A stretch of DNA of 24,156 nucleotides from JBAYGJ01 sp041649335. GTDB taxonomy: Bacteria > Patescibacteriota > Patescibacteriia > UBA10025 > JAHIVO01. The translations under genes were made by a program, and so were the position numbers. Below are positions 7,090 through 13,775 of this stretch, piece by piece. The stretch is from contig JBAZNF010000019.1 of the NCBI GenBank assembly GCA_041649335.1, positions 1 to 24,156 on the forward strand, written 5' to 3'. How positions within the stretch are numbered: the stretch's first letter is position 1; each line of letters begins with the position of its first letter. A model generated the notes under the pieces. That model did not search any database, had not been told where the DNA came from, and was given only the letters and a program-made list of their open reading frames with translations.

Positions 7090-7455
7090 ATGAAAAAAAT
7101 CTATTATCATAAACTCATCCGCGACCGTATACCGGACGTTATCCGAAAAAAAGGCGCCCGGTACGTAATTAAAAAACTTTCAGCTAAACGGTTCGAAGTG
7201 GAACTGTTAAAAAAAGTAGGCGAAGAAGCCACGGGCCTACTGTCGGCAAAAAACAAACACGAACTGACATCGGAGCTCGCCGACATACACGAAGTACTGG
7301 AAACCATCCGTAAATATAAAAAAATCAAACCCTCCTGCCTCCGCGATGAACTGAAAAAAAACATGAAGCGCAAAGGCGGTTTTAAAAAACGACTCTACTT
7401 GGAATGGGCGGAGGACAACGGCTACCGGACAAACGAACGGACGTATAAAAAATAA
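7090..7455 (+). CDS. MazG-like nucleotide pyrophosphohydrolase (PRA-PH-like)
   Basis: 121 aa, cytoplasmic. The N-terminus YYHKLIRDRIPDVIRKKG is the hallmark of small all-alpha NTP pyrophosphohydrolases related to phosphoribosyl-ATP pyrophosphatase. The metal-binding helices follow: ELLKKVGEEATGLL (residues about 38-51) and ELTSELADIHEVLETI (about 56-73), supplying the Glu/Glu/Asp ligands. Such proteins remove non-canonical or excess NTPs. No his genes are nearby, so a housekeeping clean-up role is more likely than histidine synthesis. The second Met (7090) is chosen because family similarity begins there; the upstream in-frame ATG at 7051 lies in a putative extended -10 (TGTTATCAT, 7052-7060). 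The Lys-rich C-terminus is unremarkable. Confidence 0.8.
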   Translation: MKKIYYHKLIRDRIPDVIRKKGARYVIKKLSAKRFEVELLKKVGEEATGLLSAKNKHELTSELADIHEVLETIRKYKKIKPSCLRDELKKNMKRKGGFKKRLYLEWAEDNGYRTNERTYKK

Positions 7456-7481
7456 TTGCAATATTCCTGGGATCTGCGCTG

Positions 7482-7501
7482 TCCCGACCAGTGTGTCGGG
7501 A
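7482..7501 (+). repeat. Short TCCCG...CGGGA hairpin upstream of tRNA-Pro
   Basis: TCCCGAC-cagtgt-GTCGGGA, a simple 7-bp hairpin with the same terminal pentamers as the tRNA-nested elements but no core linker. No tRNA-Pro fragment is recognisable around it. There is no T-run, so it is not a classical terminator for the upstream gene. Confidence 0.45.
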
Positions 7502-7526
7502 TCGTCAAGTATATCCCGACTATTAT

Positions 7527-7598
7527 CGGGGAGTGGCGCAGTGGTAGCGCACTCGCTTTGGGAGCGAGGGGTCGCAGGTTCGAATCCTGTCTCCCCGA
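7527..7598 (+). tRNA. trnP: tRNA-Pro(TGG)
   Basis: Acceptor CGGGGAG / CTCCCCG, D-arm GCGCAGTGGTAGCGC, anticodon stem CTCGC / GCGAG with loop TTTGGGA (anticodon TGG), T-arm GCAGG-TTCGAAT-CCTGT with normal U55. No CCA encoded. The acceptor stem is extended by ATTAT (7522-7526) pairing with ATAAT (7598-7602), followed by further pairs after a bulge. The gene lies 29 nt before the next start codon. Confidence 0.94.
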
Positions 7599-7626
7599 TA
7601 ATGTTCAACATTGCTTATACAAAAAC

Positions 7627-8802
7627 ATGAAGTTTAAATCAGGACATGTAAAATATCGGATAGTTCTCTCGATTTGTATTTTTGGCGTTATTATCACCAC
7701 TGCTGCGATTTATATCAGCACGGCCATTGAGCGGACAAATATCAGGCTTTCATTATCCCAACACCTTGATACCATCATCAATGAACGTACGTCGCATATT
7801 GAAACGTACCTGGATGGTATCAAGGGATATGCCAAGGATACTGCCGCTGACCAAAGAATTGCCGATTGCCTGATGCCTGACACCTCCACAGCCTCGGCAT
7901 GCACGCCGGATGAGCTGTCCGTATATTTGCTGAAAAATAAATTTCCATTAATCAACAACCTCGTCGAAGTGTACATTTTAGACGCGGCCGGGATAGAAAA
8001 AGCTTCATCATTCCTCAACACTAAACTCGGCAACGATCTTTCGAATTCCCGGGAATACCTCGATGCCAAGCAAATCCCCTATATTTCAGACATATATATT
8101 AGCTCGGCCAGCGGTGAGCCGATGATAAATGCGGCTGCTCCGATTTTTAAAAATGCTAAATTCGCCGGCGTACTCGTCAGCCGGTTCCGGACCACGGCCA
8201 TCGACAGCATCGTAAATAATCCGGAGTCACTCGGGCAGACTGGTGAAGCCTACCTCGTTAACCGTGATGGAAACCGTCTAACTCCCAGCCGATTTTCAAA
8301 CCAAAATGTGCTGGAAAAAATCAATAATCAGAATGTCACCAACTGCACTACTGATATTAAAAAATACGGCCAGGGAGCTAATGACATTGCCGAACATACT
8401 GAACTGCAAACACGCTTCATTAATACAGATGGTAATATGATCATTGGCGACCATGGCTATGTTACGTCACGCAAATGGTGTTTTTTGGTAGAAATGACGG
8501 AAAAAGAAGTCACCAAACCGATTGATTCACTCAACTGGATCAATATCGTCGTTGGCATTATTACCATCTCTGCCATCACTGGCTTCGCTTTTTGGATAAG
8601 CAACAGGGTAAGCCGTACGATAAAAGAGCTGCTGCACATCGCCCATGAAATCGAAGGTGGCCGGCACGAACCGACTCAGGATGCCTATCCGAACAATGAA
8701 GTCGGACAGATGGTGGCAACTCTTGACCGAATCGGTAAAAAACTCAACGACAAAAAAGATGGGAAAAACAACACCGAAACGCCAACGCCTTGGACCCCTT
8801 AA
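7627..8802 (+). CDS. Membrane sensor protein with dCache-like extracellular domain and HAMP, no output domain
   Basis: 391 aa. TM1 is about residues 10-31 and TM2 about 304-325, with an extracytoplasmic region between. This region has the layout of a double-Cache sensor: a long N-terminal helix (SLSQHLDTIINERTSHIETYLDGIKGYAK), then PAS-like strands including VEVYILDAAGIEKASS (113-128) and GQTGEAYLVNRDGNRLTPS (203-221). After TM2 comes a HAMP-like segment (326-377: ISNRVSRTIKELLHIAHEIEGG...NEVGQMVATLDRIGKKL). The protein then ends, without kinase, cyclase or chemoreceptor signalling module, so it must signal through a partner. The start at 7627 is used because the longer frame would include tRNA-Pro. 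The last 44 nt overlap the next gene in another frame, so the two are probably co-expressed and possibly partners. Confidence 0.75.
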   Translation: MKFKSGHVKYRIVLSICIFGVIITTAAIYISTAIERTNIRLSLSQHLDTIINERTSHIETYLDGIKGYAKDTAADQRIADCLMPDTSTASACTPDELSVYLLKNKFPLINNLVEVYILDAAGIEKASSFLNTKLGNDLSNSREYLDAKQIPYISDIYISSASGEPMINAAAPIFKNAKFAGVLVSRFRTTAIDSIVNNPESLGQTGEAYLVNRDGNRLTPSRFSNQNVLEKINNQNVTNCTTDIKKYGQGANDIAEHTELQTRFINTDGNMIIGDHGYVTSRKWCFLVEMTEKEVTKPIDSLNWINIVVGIITISAITGFAFWISNRVSRTIKELLHIAHEIEGGRHEPTQDAYPNNEVGQMVATLDRIGKKLNDKKDGKNNTETPTPWTP

Positions 8803-10081
8803 TCGGCGAATAATCAGACGGGCTGTTGATTTGCAAAGTCGGGTTCCATTTCTTCGTCAAGAACGCAATTACTGGTGCGGCCCAGCGTCACTGCAAATGG
8901 CCTTGGCGGGTTTTGGCATTATCGTATCGCAGGAGCGATTGGCCGCAGTAATGCGCACAAACAGGCAAATCGGCACGAAGCGCCGACAGATGGTTGCTGT
9001 CTGCGGCAGATACGGGCTAAACGCGCATGTTTACACACCCGCCACCCAAGGCATGCTCAGCACTGCCATCAGGCATCAGTACGCGGTAATTGTTAACTAC
9101 CGCGAACCGGGTGACGAAGAATCACATTATGCCGTTGTTAAAAAAATTGCTTCTGCCCACATCAGCCTACTTGATCCATGGCACGGACCAAATTTTACAT
9201 TGGCCATAAAGGAATTTCTCAGACGTTGGGCCCTCAACAGCCCACACGAACGTCAAGTCCGATGGATGATGACTATCAGCCGGGCTACCGACCGTCACCG
9301 CATCCCACTGCCAGTTAAAACACTCAGACGCCACGTCAGCCCGGTCAAAATGGCCAATCAATTCTTGTACCACGAATTCCTGAAAATATTCCGCGATATC
9401 AAGCAACTAAATGTCCGCCGTCTCATACAAAAGTCGGTCAACGCGTTTATCAAACGTGACGGCCTGCATCATTATTGGCTCCTAGTAGCAGCCATCGCCG
9501 AAGGCTGGCGGGTCAAGTGGGTTTACCGCCTACTGACTGACCCATCGTACGACTGGCGCCTGGAAGTCAGGAATATCTCCGATCTGACCATGACAGGATT
9601 TAACCCGCAGCGAGTGGATAAAGTCATTCACGCCTGCCACCGTAATTTCTACGAGTTCGCCGAATACTACCGCGAGCATCGGACGTTTTTCAGGAAATAC
9701 ATGCCCAACCTGCAACCTCGGCCGGAGCGCGACCATCACCCGGTATTCGTGTTTTTCGACAGTCATGAAGGTACGCTCCGATTGTTCGACGGCATGCGGC
9801 GTACGACACTGGCCGCCATCGCAGGCCGTAAAACAATCCGTACCTATGTCGGCTATCCGGTCCGCAGGGGGAAGCCTATGGTCAATCTGGATAAAGTCCA
9901 ATTCCTTAAACATTTGGCATCAGACGCTCCACGAAACAAAAGGATGTTCGATGCATTCGTCACAGTTGGCAGGGAAATGGTTAGGCAATCAAGTAATGGG
10001 GGAAACGCACTCCTTTCCACCCTTAAGCCATGGTCCGACGATTTCACAAAAAAACTCATCCATGCCATCACGAAAAAATAA
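8759..10081 (+). CDS. C39-like papain-fold peptidase domain fused to a ParB/Srx-like domain
   Basis: 440 aa, no signal peptide or TM. Residues 28-160 look like a C39-type cysteine peptidase: NYWCGPASLQMAL with Cys40, ESHYAVVKK with His123, and LLDPWHGP with Asp139, in the right order and spacing for the triad. The middle (170-320) is basic and unrecognised. Residues 327-370 (VFVFFDSHEGTLRLFDGMRRTTLAAIAGRKTIRTYV) resemble the ParB/sulfiredoxin fold, where a DGxHR-like motif binds nucleotide; here it is DGMRR (344-348). The start at 8759 is just ahead of the conserved domain; earlier in-frame codons lie deep within the sensor gene. C39 domains usually cut GG-leader peptides on exporters, but no ABC transporter is present. 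Biological role is unknown. Confidence 0.65.
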   Translation: MGKTTPKRQRLGPLNRRIIRRAVDLQSRVPFLRQERNYWCGPASLQMALAGFGIIVSQERLAAVMRTNRQIGTKRRQMVAVCGRYGLNAHVYTPATQGMLSTAIRHQYAVIVNYREPGDEESHYAVVKKIASAHISLLDPWHGPNFTLAIKEFLRRWALNSPHERQVRWMMTISRATDRHRIPLPVKTLRRHVSPVKMANQFLYHEFLKIFRDIKQLNVRRLIQKSVNAFIKRDGLHHYWLLVAAIAEGWRVKWVYRLLTDPSYDWRLEVRNISDLTMTGFNPQRVDKVIHACHRNFYEFAEYYREHRTFFRKYMPNLQPRPERDHHPVFVFFDSHEGTLRLFDGMRRTTLAAIAGRKTIRTYVGYPVRRGKPMVNLDKVQFLKHLASDAPRNKRMFDAFVTVGREMVRQSSNGGNALLSTLKPWSDDFTKKLIHAITKK

Positions 10082-10121
10082 AATCATTTTAAATTTTTTG
10101 ATTTAGAATTTATCTACTATA

Positions 10122-10448
10122 ATGGCCAAAAACCTCTACCAAAGTATATATGCCCTAGTTAAACAGATACCCAGAGGTAAGGTGTCCACCTATGGCCAGA
10201 TTGCCGCGCTACTCGGCTCGCCACGGGCTGCCAGGATGGTCGGATGGGCTTTGCACATTCTGTCTGACCATGACCTAAAAAAAGTGCCATGGCAACGGGT
10301 GATTAATCGCGAAGGCCGCATCAGCACCACCTGCCATGAACATTCAAAAAACCTGCAGGCCGAACTCTTGAAAAAAGAAGGCGTTACCGTTACAATAAGG
10401 CAAGATAATTACTATATTGAGCTGAAAAAATTCCTGTGGCGCCCTTGA
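10122..10448 (+). CDS. Alkyltransferase-like protein (MGMT DNA-binding family, no active-site Cys)
   Basis: 108 aa. The winged-helix DNA-binding fold of O6-methylguanine-DNA methyltransferase is clear: VSTYGQIAALLGSPRAARMVGWALH (residues 21-45) includes the DNA-binding helix and arginine finger. The active-site PCHR is replaced by PWQRVINREGRIS, so Trp substitutes for the alkyl-accepting Cys. Such alkyltransferase-like proteins bind alkylated bases and hand them to nucleotide excision repair instead of removing the alkyl group. Cytoplasmic. TATAAT spans the ATG itself, so a usable -10 must lie elsewhere; no Shine-Dalgarno is visible. Confidence 0.88.
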   Translation: MAKNLYQSIYALVKQIPRGKVSTYGQIAALLGSPRAARMVGWALHILSDHDLKKVPWQRVINREGRISTTCHEHSKNLQAELLKKEGVTVTIRQDNYYIELKKFLWRP

Positions 10449-10504
10449 ATTTTTACTTTGGAAATTTAGGCTTAGTAATTGAAAGATTAACTTACGCGGA
10501 TATC

Positions 10505-10524
10505 GCCCCGTCAGTCAACGGGGC
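10505..10524 (+). repeat. Hairpin at the left edge of the interrupted tRNA-Gly copy
   Basis: GCCCCGT-cagtca-ACGGGGC, a perfect 7-bp stem. A related hairpin (CCCCGTC-ggat-GACGGGG, 10666-10683) lies on the far side of the pseudogene, and CCGCCC (10633-10638) can pair with GGGCGG (10659-10664). The interval 10449-10726 therefore consists mostly of structured repeats around a decayed tRNA. Confidence 0.45.
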
Positions 10525-10526
10525 AA

Positions 10527-10631
10527 GTATAGTGGTAATACCACAGGTTTCTCCCGATAAATAAGGAGCGAAGCGGCTATATTTTTCGAGGATCCAGCAG
10601 ATTTGGCGGGACAACCTGTTACCGGGAGTTC
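10527..10631 (+). pseudogene. tRNA-Gly(TCC) copy interrupted in the anticodon loop by a palindromic element
   Basis: 10527-10551 is identical over 25 nt to 10736-10760 of the intact tRNA-Gly, and 10612-10631 matches 10761-10780 with one difference. Between them, splitting the anticodon loop TTTC^CAA exactly, is the 60-nt element 10552-10611. Removing it restores the tRNA with no target duplication. The acceptor strands and T-loop are degenerate, so this copy should not be functional even if spliced. Confidence 0.8.
10552..10611 (+). repeat. TCCCG...CGGGA palindromic element, copy 3
   Basis: 60 nt, same terminal pentamers and core linker (CGAGGATCCAGC, against CGAGGATCCGCG in copy 2). The first hairpin region is AT-rich with GGAGCGAAGCGGC at its tip and pairs only partly (AAATA / TATTT); the second hairpin is nearly lost. 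It looks like an older, decaying member of the family seen at 6232 and 6696. Confidence 0.65.
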
Positions 10632-10712
10632 TCCGCCCACCGATATCAAATCAAATAAGGGCGGACCCCGTCGGATGACGGGGGCTCCCTTCACAGAAAA
10701 ACAAAGCAACAA

Positions 10713-10810
10713 TTAATCCTTATTGAGCGGGTATCGTATAGTGGTAATACCACAGGTTTCCAACCTGTTGCCGGGAGTTCGATTCTCCCTACCCGCTCAC
10801 TAAGGATTAA
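10713..10810 (+). repeat. Inverted repeat bracketing tRNA-Gly(TCC)
   Basis: TTAATCCTTA (10713-10722) and TAAGGATTAA (10801-10810) are perfect complements. Three more pairs and one mismatch bridge them to the acceptor stem, so the tRNA would sit directly on top of a continuous stem. Whether the upstream arm is transcribed is not known. Confidence 0.6.
10727..10797 (+). tRNA. trnG: tRNA-Gly(TCC)
   Basis: Acceptor GCGGGTA / TACCCGC, short D-arm GTATAGTGGTAATAC, anticodon stem ACAGG / CCTGT with loop TTTCCAA (anticodon TCC), T-arm GGGAG-TTCGATT-CTCCC with normal U55, discriminator T73, no encoded CCA. It lies 42 nt upstream of ddl. The interrupted copy at 10527-10631 is about 100 nt upstream. 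Confidence 0.95.
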
Positions 10811-10839
10811 ACTATCGCACATCTATCCGCTCCAGACTT

Positions 10840-11859
10840 ATGAAAAAGCACAGCATCGGTATATTTTTCGGCGGACAGTCGCCGGAACACGAAGTTTCGC
10901 TCATGTCCGCTAAAAACGTCATATCCGCCATCGACCGCACACAGTATCGGGTGCGGGAGTTTTGGATCGATAAGAAAGGAATATTTTGGACCGGAGCCAG
11001 TGTCCTGGCCAACGTCGAAAAAAAACGCTTCAGCAAAATAAAACGGGCTGACCTGAACACCCTCAATAAATATATTGACGTGGCCTTTCCCGTCCTGCAT
11101 GGCACCGGTGGTGAAGACGGCACCATCCAGGGCATGTTCCGTATGCTCAACATCCCGTTTGTCGGGGCGGACGTCTTGTCATCCGCTTTATGTCTGGATA
11201 AGGCTATATTCAACGAGCTGATGACTTACCACGGGCTGCCGAAACCTAAATTTATAATTATTGATTATAAGAGGCAAACGGTAAAAGAGATAAAGAAAAA
11301 ACTCACCGAATCCTTACGATTAAAATATCCCGTGTTCGTTAAACCGGCCCGGACCGGCTCATCCGTTGGCATCACTAAAGTGAAGGATAAAATAAAATTA
11401 GCTACTGCCATAAAACTTGCGCGAAAGTACGACGTGAAAATCATTATTGAGCAATCAGTGGAAAACTGCCATGAAATCGAAGTGGCGGTGTCCGGCAACT
11501 CCATACGCGATTTTAAGGTCGCCACGCCCGGCCGAATTGTGCCATCAAATGAGTTTTACGATTTTAACGACAAATATTACGACGGTAAAAGCTACCCGCA
11601 AATCCCGGCACCCCTGCCAAAAAAAACAATAGCCGAAATAAAACAATTGGCCCGTGATGCCTATCGCCTGGCCAACTGCGAAGGCCTGGCCCGGGTCGAT
11701 TTCCTGGTGAAAAAGAACGGCAAGATCTACCTGAATGAGATCAATACCATCCCCGGCTTTACCAAAATTTCCATGTACCCGAAAATGTGGCAAGCAGACG
11801 GGCTGCCATACGCCAACCTCATCGCCCGACTGATTACCCTGGCGCTCAAACGCCGTTAA
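10840..11859 (+). CDS. ddl: D-alanine--D-alanine ligase
   Basis: ATP-grasp enzyme that joins two D-alanines for the peptidoglycan pentapeptide; cytoplasmic. 339 aa, normal length. Landmarks: IGIFFGGQSPEHEVSLMSA (6-24, with the D-Ala-binding Glu and Ser), VLHGTGGEDGTIQGMF (85-100), the ATP-grasp strand PVFVKPARTGSSVGITKV (164-181) and the metal-binding C-terminus YLNEINTIPGFT. The serine-rich omega-loop region contains a Tyr (EFYDFNDKYYDG), as expected of a Ddl rather than a VanA-type ligase. Its presence indicates that the organism makes or remodels a peptidoglycan wall. The ATG has no clear Shine-Dalgarno and may be expressed with the upstream tRNA-Gly. Confidence 0.95.
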   Translation: MKKHSIGIFFGGQSPEHEVSLMSAKNVISAIDRTQYRVREFWIDKKGIFWTGASVLANVEKKRFSKIKRADLNTLNKYIDVAFPVLHGTGGEDGTIQGMFRMLNIPFVGADVLSSALCLDKAIFNELMTYHGLPKPKFIIIDYKRQTVKEIKKKLTESLRLKYPVFVKPARTGSSVGITKVKDKIKLATAIKLARKYDVKIIIEQSVENCHEIEVAVSGNSIRDFKVATPGRIVPSNEFYDFNDKYYDGKSYPQIPAPLPKKTIAEIKQLARDAYRLANCEGLARVDFLVKKNGKIYLNEINTIPGFTKISMYPKMWQADGLPYANLIARLITLALKRR

Positions 11860-11908
11860 TCGGCCAAAATACGCGTTTCTACCTGCCTCCCTTGACCGCA
11901 CAGGTTTG

Positions 11909-11917
11909 TGCTATACT
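11909..11917 (+). promoter_or_regulatory. Extended -10 promoter of the slipin gene
   Basis: TG-C-TATACT (TATACT at 11912-11917). A TTGACC is present at 11892-11897, but its spacing to TATACT is only 14 nt, so the extended -10 probably dominates. Predicted leader about 30 nt. Confidence 0.6.
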
Positions 11918-11943
11918 GAATACATATCAACAAATAATATAGA

Positions 11944-11949
11944 AAGGGA
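11944..11949 (+). promoter_or_regulatory. Shine-Dalgarno site of the slipin gene
   Basis: AAGGGA, 6 nt before the ATG at 11956. This is worth noting because most plus-strand genes in the window show no recognisable Shine-Dalgarno sequence. Confidence 0.6.
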
Positions 11950-11955
11950 AATAGT

Positions 11956-12729
11956 ATGGCTGGCGCATTCTTAATTATCCTGCTCATTATCGTGGGATTC
12001 ATCATCCTGATTGGGCTGCGCATCATCAACCAGTATGAGCGCGGCGTGCTCCTGACACTCGGTAAATATTCCGGGACACGCAACCCCGGGCTGAACTGGA
12101 TTTTTCCGCTTATTCAGCGCATGATCAAGGTTGACCTCCGCATCACGACAGTGGATATCCCTCAGCAGGAAGTCATCACCAAGGATAACGTGCCGGTCGG
12201 CATCAATGCCGTCGTGTATTTCCATGTTGAAAAAGCGGAATACGCCATTCTGCAGATCCAGGATTACCCGCTCGCCGTATCGCAATACGCCCAGGCGGCG
12301 CTGCGCGACGTGATTGGGAGCGTCGAACTGGATACCCTGCTCACCGAACGCGATAAAATTGCTGATGAAATCAAAATTATTGTCGACGAAGCCACGAACA
12401 ACTGGGGCATAAATGTTACCGCCATTAAAATCCAGGATATCGAGTTGCCGGCCGATATGAAGCGGGCGATGGCCAAACAGGCCGAATCCGAACGCGAACG
12501 CCGGGCGGTCATTATCCGCGCCCAGGGCGAATTAAGCGCCTCAGAAAACCTCAAGGCAGCCGCGCTGAACCTGGCCCAGGCACCCGGCGGCTTGTCCTTG
12601 CGGACCCTCAAAACCATTGAAGCCATCAACCCGGATCCGTCAAAAACAGTCATTTTCGCCTTGCCGGTTGAGGTCATGGAAGGCATCAAGGTATTGGGCA
12701 GTAAAGCAAACCCGACCACGCAAAAATAA
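11956..12729 (+). CDS. Slipin (stomatin/prohibitin, SPFH-domain) membrane protein
   Basis: 257 aa. Residues 3-22 form a membrane anchor or hairpin (AFLIILLIIVGFIILIGLRI). The SPFH domain follows (VNQYERGVLLTLGKYSGTRNPGLNWIFPLIQRMIKVDLR-like start, then TVDIPQQEVITKDNVPVGINAVVYF), then the long helix DMKRAMAKQAESERERRAVIIRAQGE typical of slipins. The Ala-rich C-terminal region contains SKTVIFALPVE. Slipins oligomerise in membrane microdomains and are often paired with an NfeD-type protease partner; none is adjacent here. It is a single-gene unit with its own promoter, a good ribosome site and a shared terminator. Confidence 0.93.
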   Translation: MAGAFLIILLIIVGFIILIGLRIINQYERGVLLTLGKYSGTRNPGLNWIFPLIQRMIKVDLRITTVDIPQQEVITKDNVPVGINAVVYFHVEKAEYAILQIQDYPLAVSQYAQAALRDVIGSVELDTLLTERDKIADEIKIIVDEATNNWGINVTAIKIQDIELPADMKRAMAKQAESERERRAVIIRAQGELSASENLKAAALNLAQAPGGLSLRTLKTIEAINPDPSKTVIFALPVEVMEGIKVLGSKANPTTQK

Positions 12730-12747
12730 TTATTACGTTAAAAAAAT

Positions 12748-12771
12748 AAAACCCGGCGGGTGCCGGGTTTT
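12748..12771. terminator. Bidirectional terminator between convergent genes
   Basis: AAAACCCGGC-gggt-GCCGGGTTTT (12748-12771), a perfect 10-bp stem with T-runs in both directions; the minus-strand run is longer. It ends the slipin transcript on the plus strand and the TIM-barrel gene pair on the minus strand. Confidence 0.88.
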
Positions 12772-12788
12772 ATGATTACCGCAAATAC

Positions 12789-13772
12789 CTATTTGATCTC
12801 GCGTAAAAATGCGCCGGCCAGATCTCCGGTACTGGACGTAGAGTGGTAGAAATCTTTCCAGACTACAACAATATCGGCACTGTTGAAAATTGAGCGCTGC
12901 ACTTCGCGGATCGTGTCCCCGCCGGCCACCGAAACCAGTACATTAGATGCGCCCTTGATCTGCTGTATTTGGTACCAGGGGATCTGTTTCTCCTTGGAAA
13001 ATTCACTCTCGTCAACGCCCCGGTGCAGCATCACTACGTTGGGTAACTTTTTTAACCGCTTTAAAACCTGCAAAGGAGAACTGACGTTCATCATATCTAC
13101 CATCGAATCCAGGTTACGCTCTCTGCAGCTGGCAATAAACCGTTCGATCGTTTCAATGGGGGCAACGCCAAGGCAGGTTGCCGCTTGGGCGCCGGCCCGG
13201 CAGGCCATGTCCACTTCCCGGTCAGCCAAATCAGCGACTTTCAGATCAGCTACGACATACGTCGAGGAAGCAACTGCCCGGCGTATCGCCCTGATTGCCT
13301 CAGCGCCAAAAATCTTTATGAGCGGGGTCCCCGCTTCCACGATAATACGCTCCGACGAGGGTAATTGACGGATTATCGCCTGCGCCTCTATTAGCGTGCT
13401 GTTCAACGCGACTTGCAGGTATTTTTTCCGTCGTTCAAGCCGCTTTGGCTTGGGCCCCAAGCGGGCGATGCCACTAGAGATGTTTAATGATGGTGCTAGT
13501 AATGCGGTCAGCAATTGAGCCGGAGTGGTATTTTGGCTTCCTGACGTATCAGGACCCTTCTGAGGTGAAGCCTGAGGAGGCGGAGGGGCAGTCTCAGCCC
13601 CCGGGCTGCCGCGTTGCCTGAAGGCTTGAGAAAACAGGTCAATAACAGACCGCGGCCCTTTCTGGCCGTCCGGTGTACGTTTGCCGCCTTTCCGGAAAAT
13701 TAATATAAAAAAAATGATAAAAAATACGATATTGAAAACTGTTCCGATTGAATCTGATGACCCTGATGCCAT
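12789..13772 (-). CDS. Membrane-anchored HPS/OMP-decarboxylase-superfamily TIM-barrel protein
   Basis: 327 aa. Residues 11-27 are a single TM helix, followed by a Pro/Ser/Gln-rich linker (about 30-110) and a barrel domain (118-327) related to 3-hexulose-6-phosphate synthase. Visible landmarks: strand 1 YLQVALN, VEAGTPLIKIFG (145-156), the superfamily metal/substrate motif DxKxxD as ADLKVAD (D176, K178, D181), CLGVAPIETI, and the phosphate-binding SVAGG (281-285). Two deviations argue against a simple synthase: the strand-1 Asp (usual VALD) is Asn124, and the usual VVGRAI near the C-terminus is VVWKDF. The downstream barrel copy is encoded 3 nt upstream on the same strand and shares both deviations. 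Catalysis on a pentose or hexulose phosphate, or loss of catalysis, are both possible. Confidence 0.7.
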   Translation of the reverse strand: MASGSSDSIGTVFNIVFFIIFFILIFRKGGKRTPDGQKGPRSVIDLFSQAFRQRGSPGAETAPPPPQASPQKGPDTSGSQNTTPAQLLTALLAPSLNISSGIARLGPKPKRLERRKKYLQVALNSTLIEAQAIIRQLPSSERIIVEAGTPLIKIFGAEAIRAIRRAVASSTYVVADLKVADLADREVDMACRAGAQAATCLGVAPIETIERFIASCRERNLDSMVDMMNVSSPLQVLKRLKKLPNVVMLHRGVDESEFSKEKQIPWYQIQQIKGASNVLVSVAGGDTIREVQRSIFNSADIVVVWKDFYHSTSSTGDLAGAFLREIK

Positions 13773-13775
13773 ATA

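Noticed and set aside
7456..7626. N-terminal extension of the Cache/HAMP sensor gene
   Set aside because: The extended frame would translate through an intact tRNA-Pro; the ATG at 7627 directly precedes the membrane segment.
10118..10123. TATAAT as the -10 of the alkyltransferase-like gene
   Set aside because: It overlaps the start codon, so transcription would begin within the coding region.
10552..10611. A tRNA intron (group I or protein-spliced)
   Set aside because: It is only 60 nt, has no group I core, the same element occurs in D-stems elsewhere, and the host copy has degenerate acceptor and T arms next to an intact tRNA-Gly.
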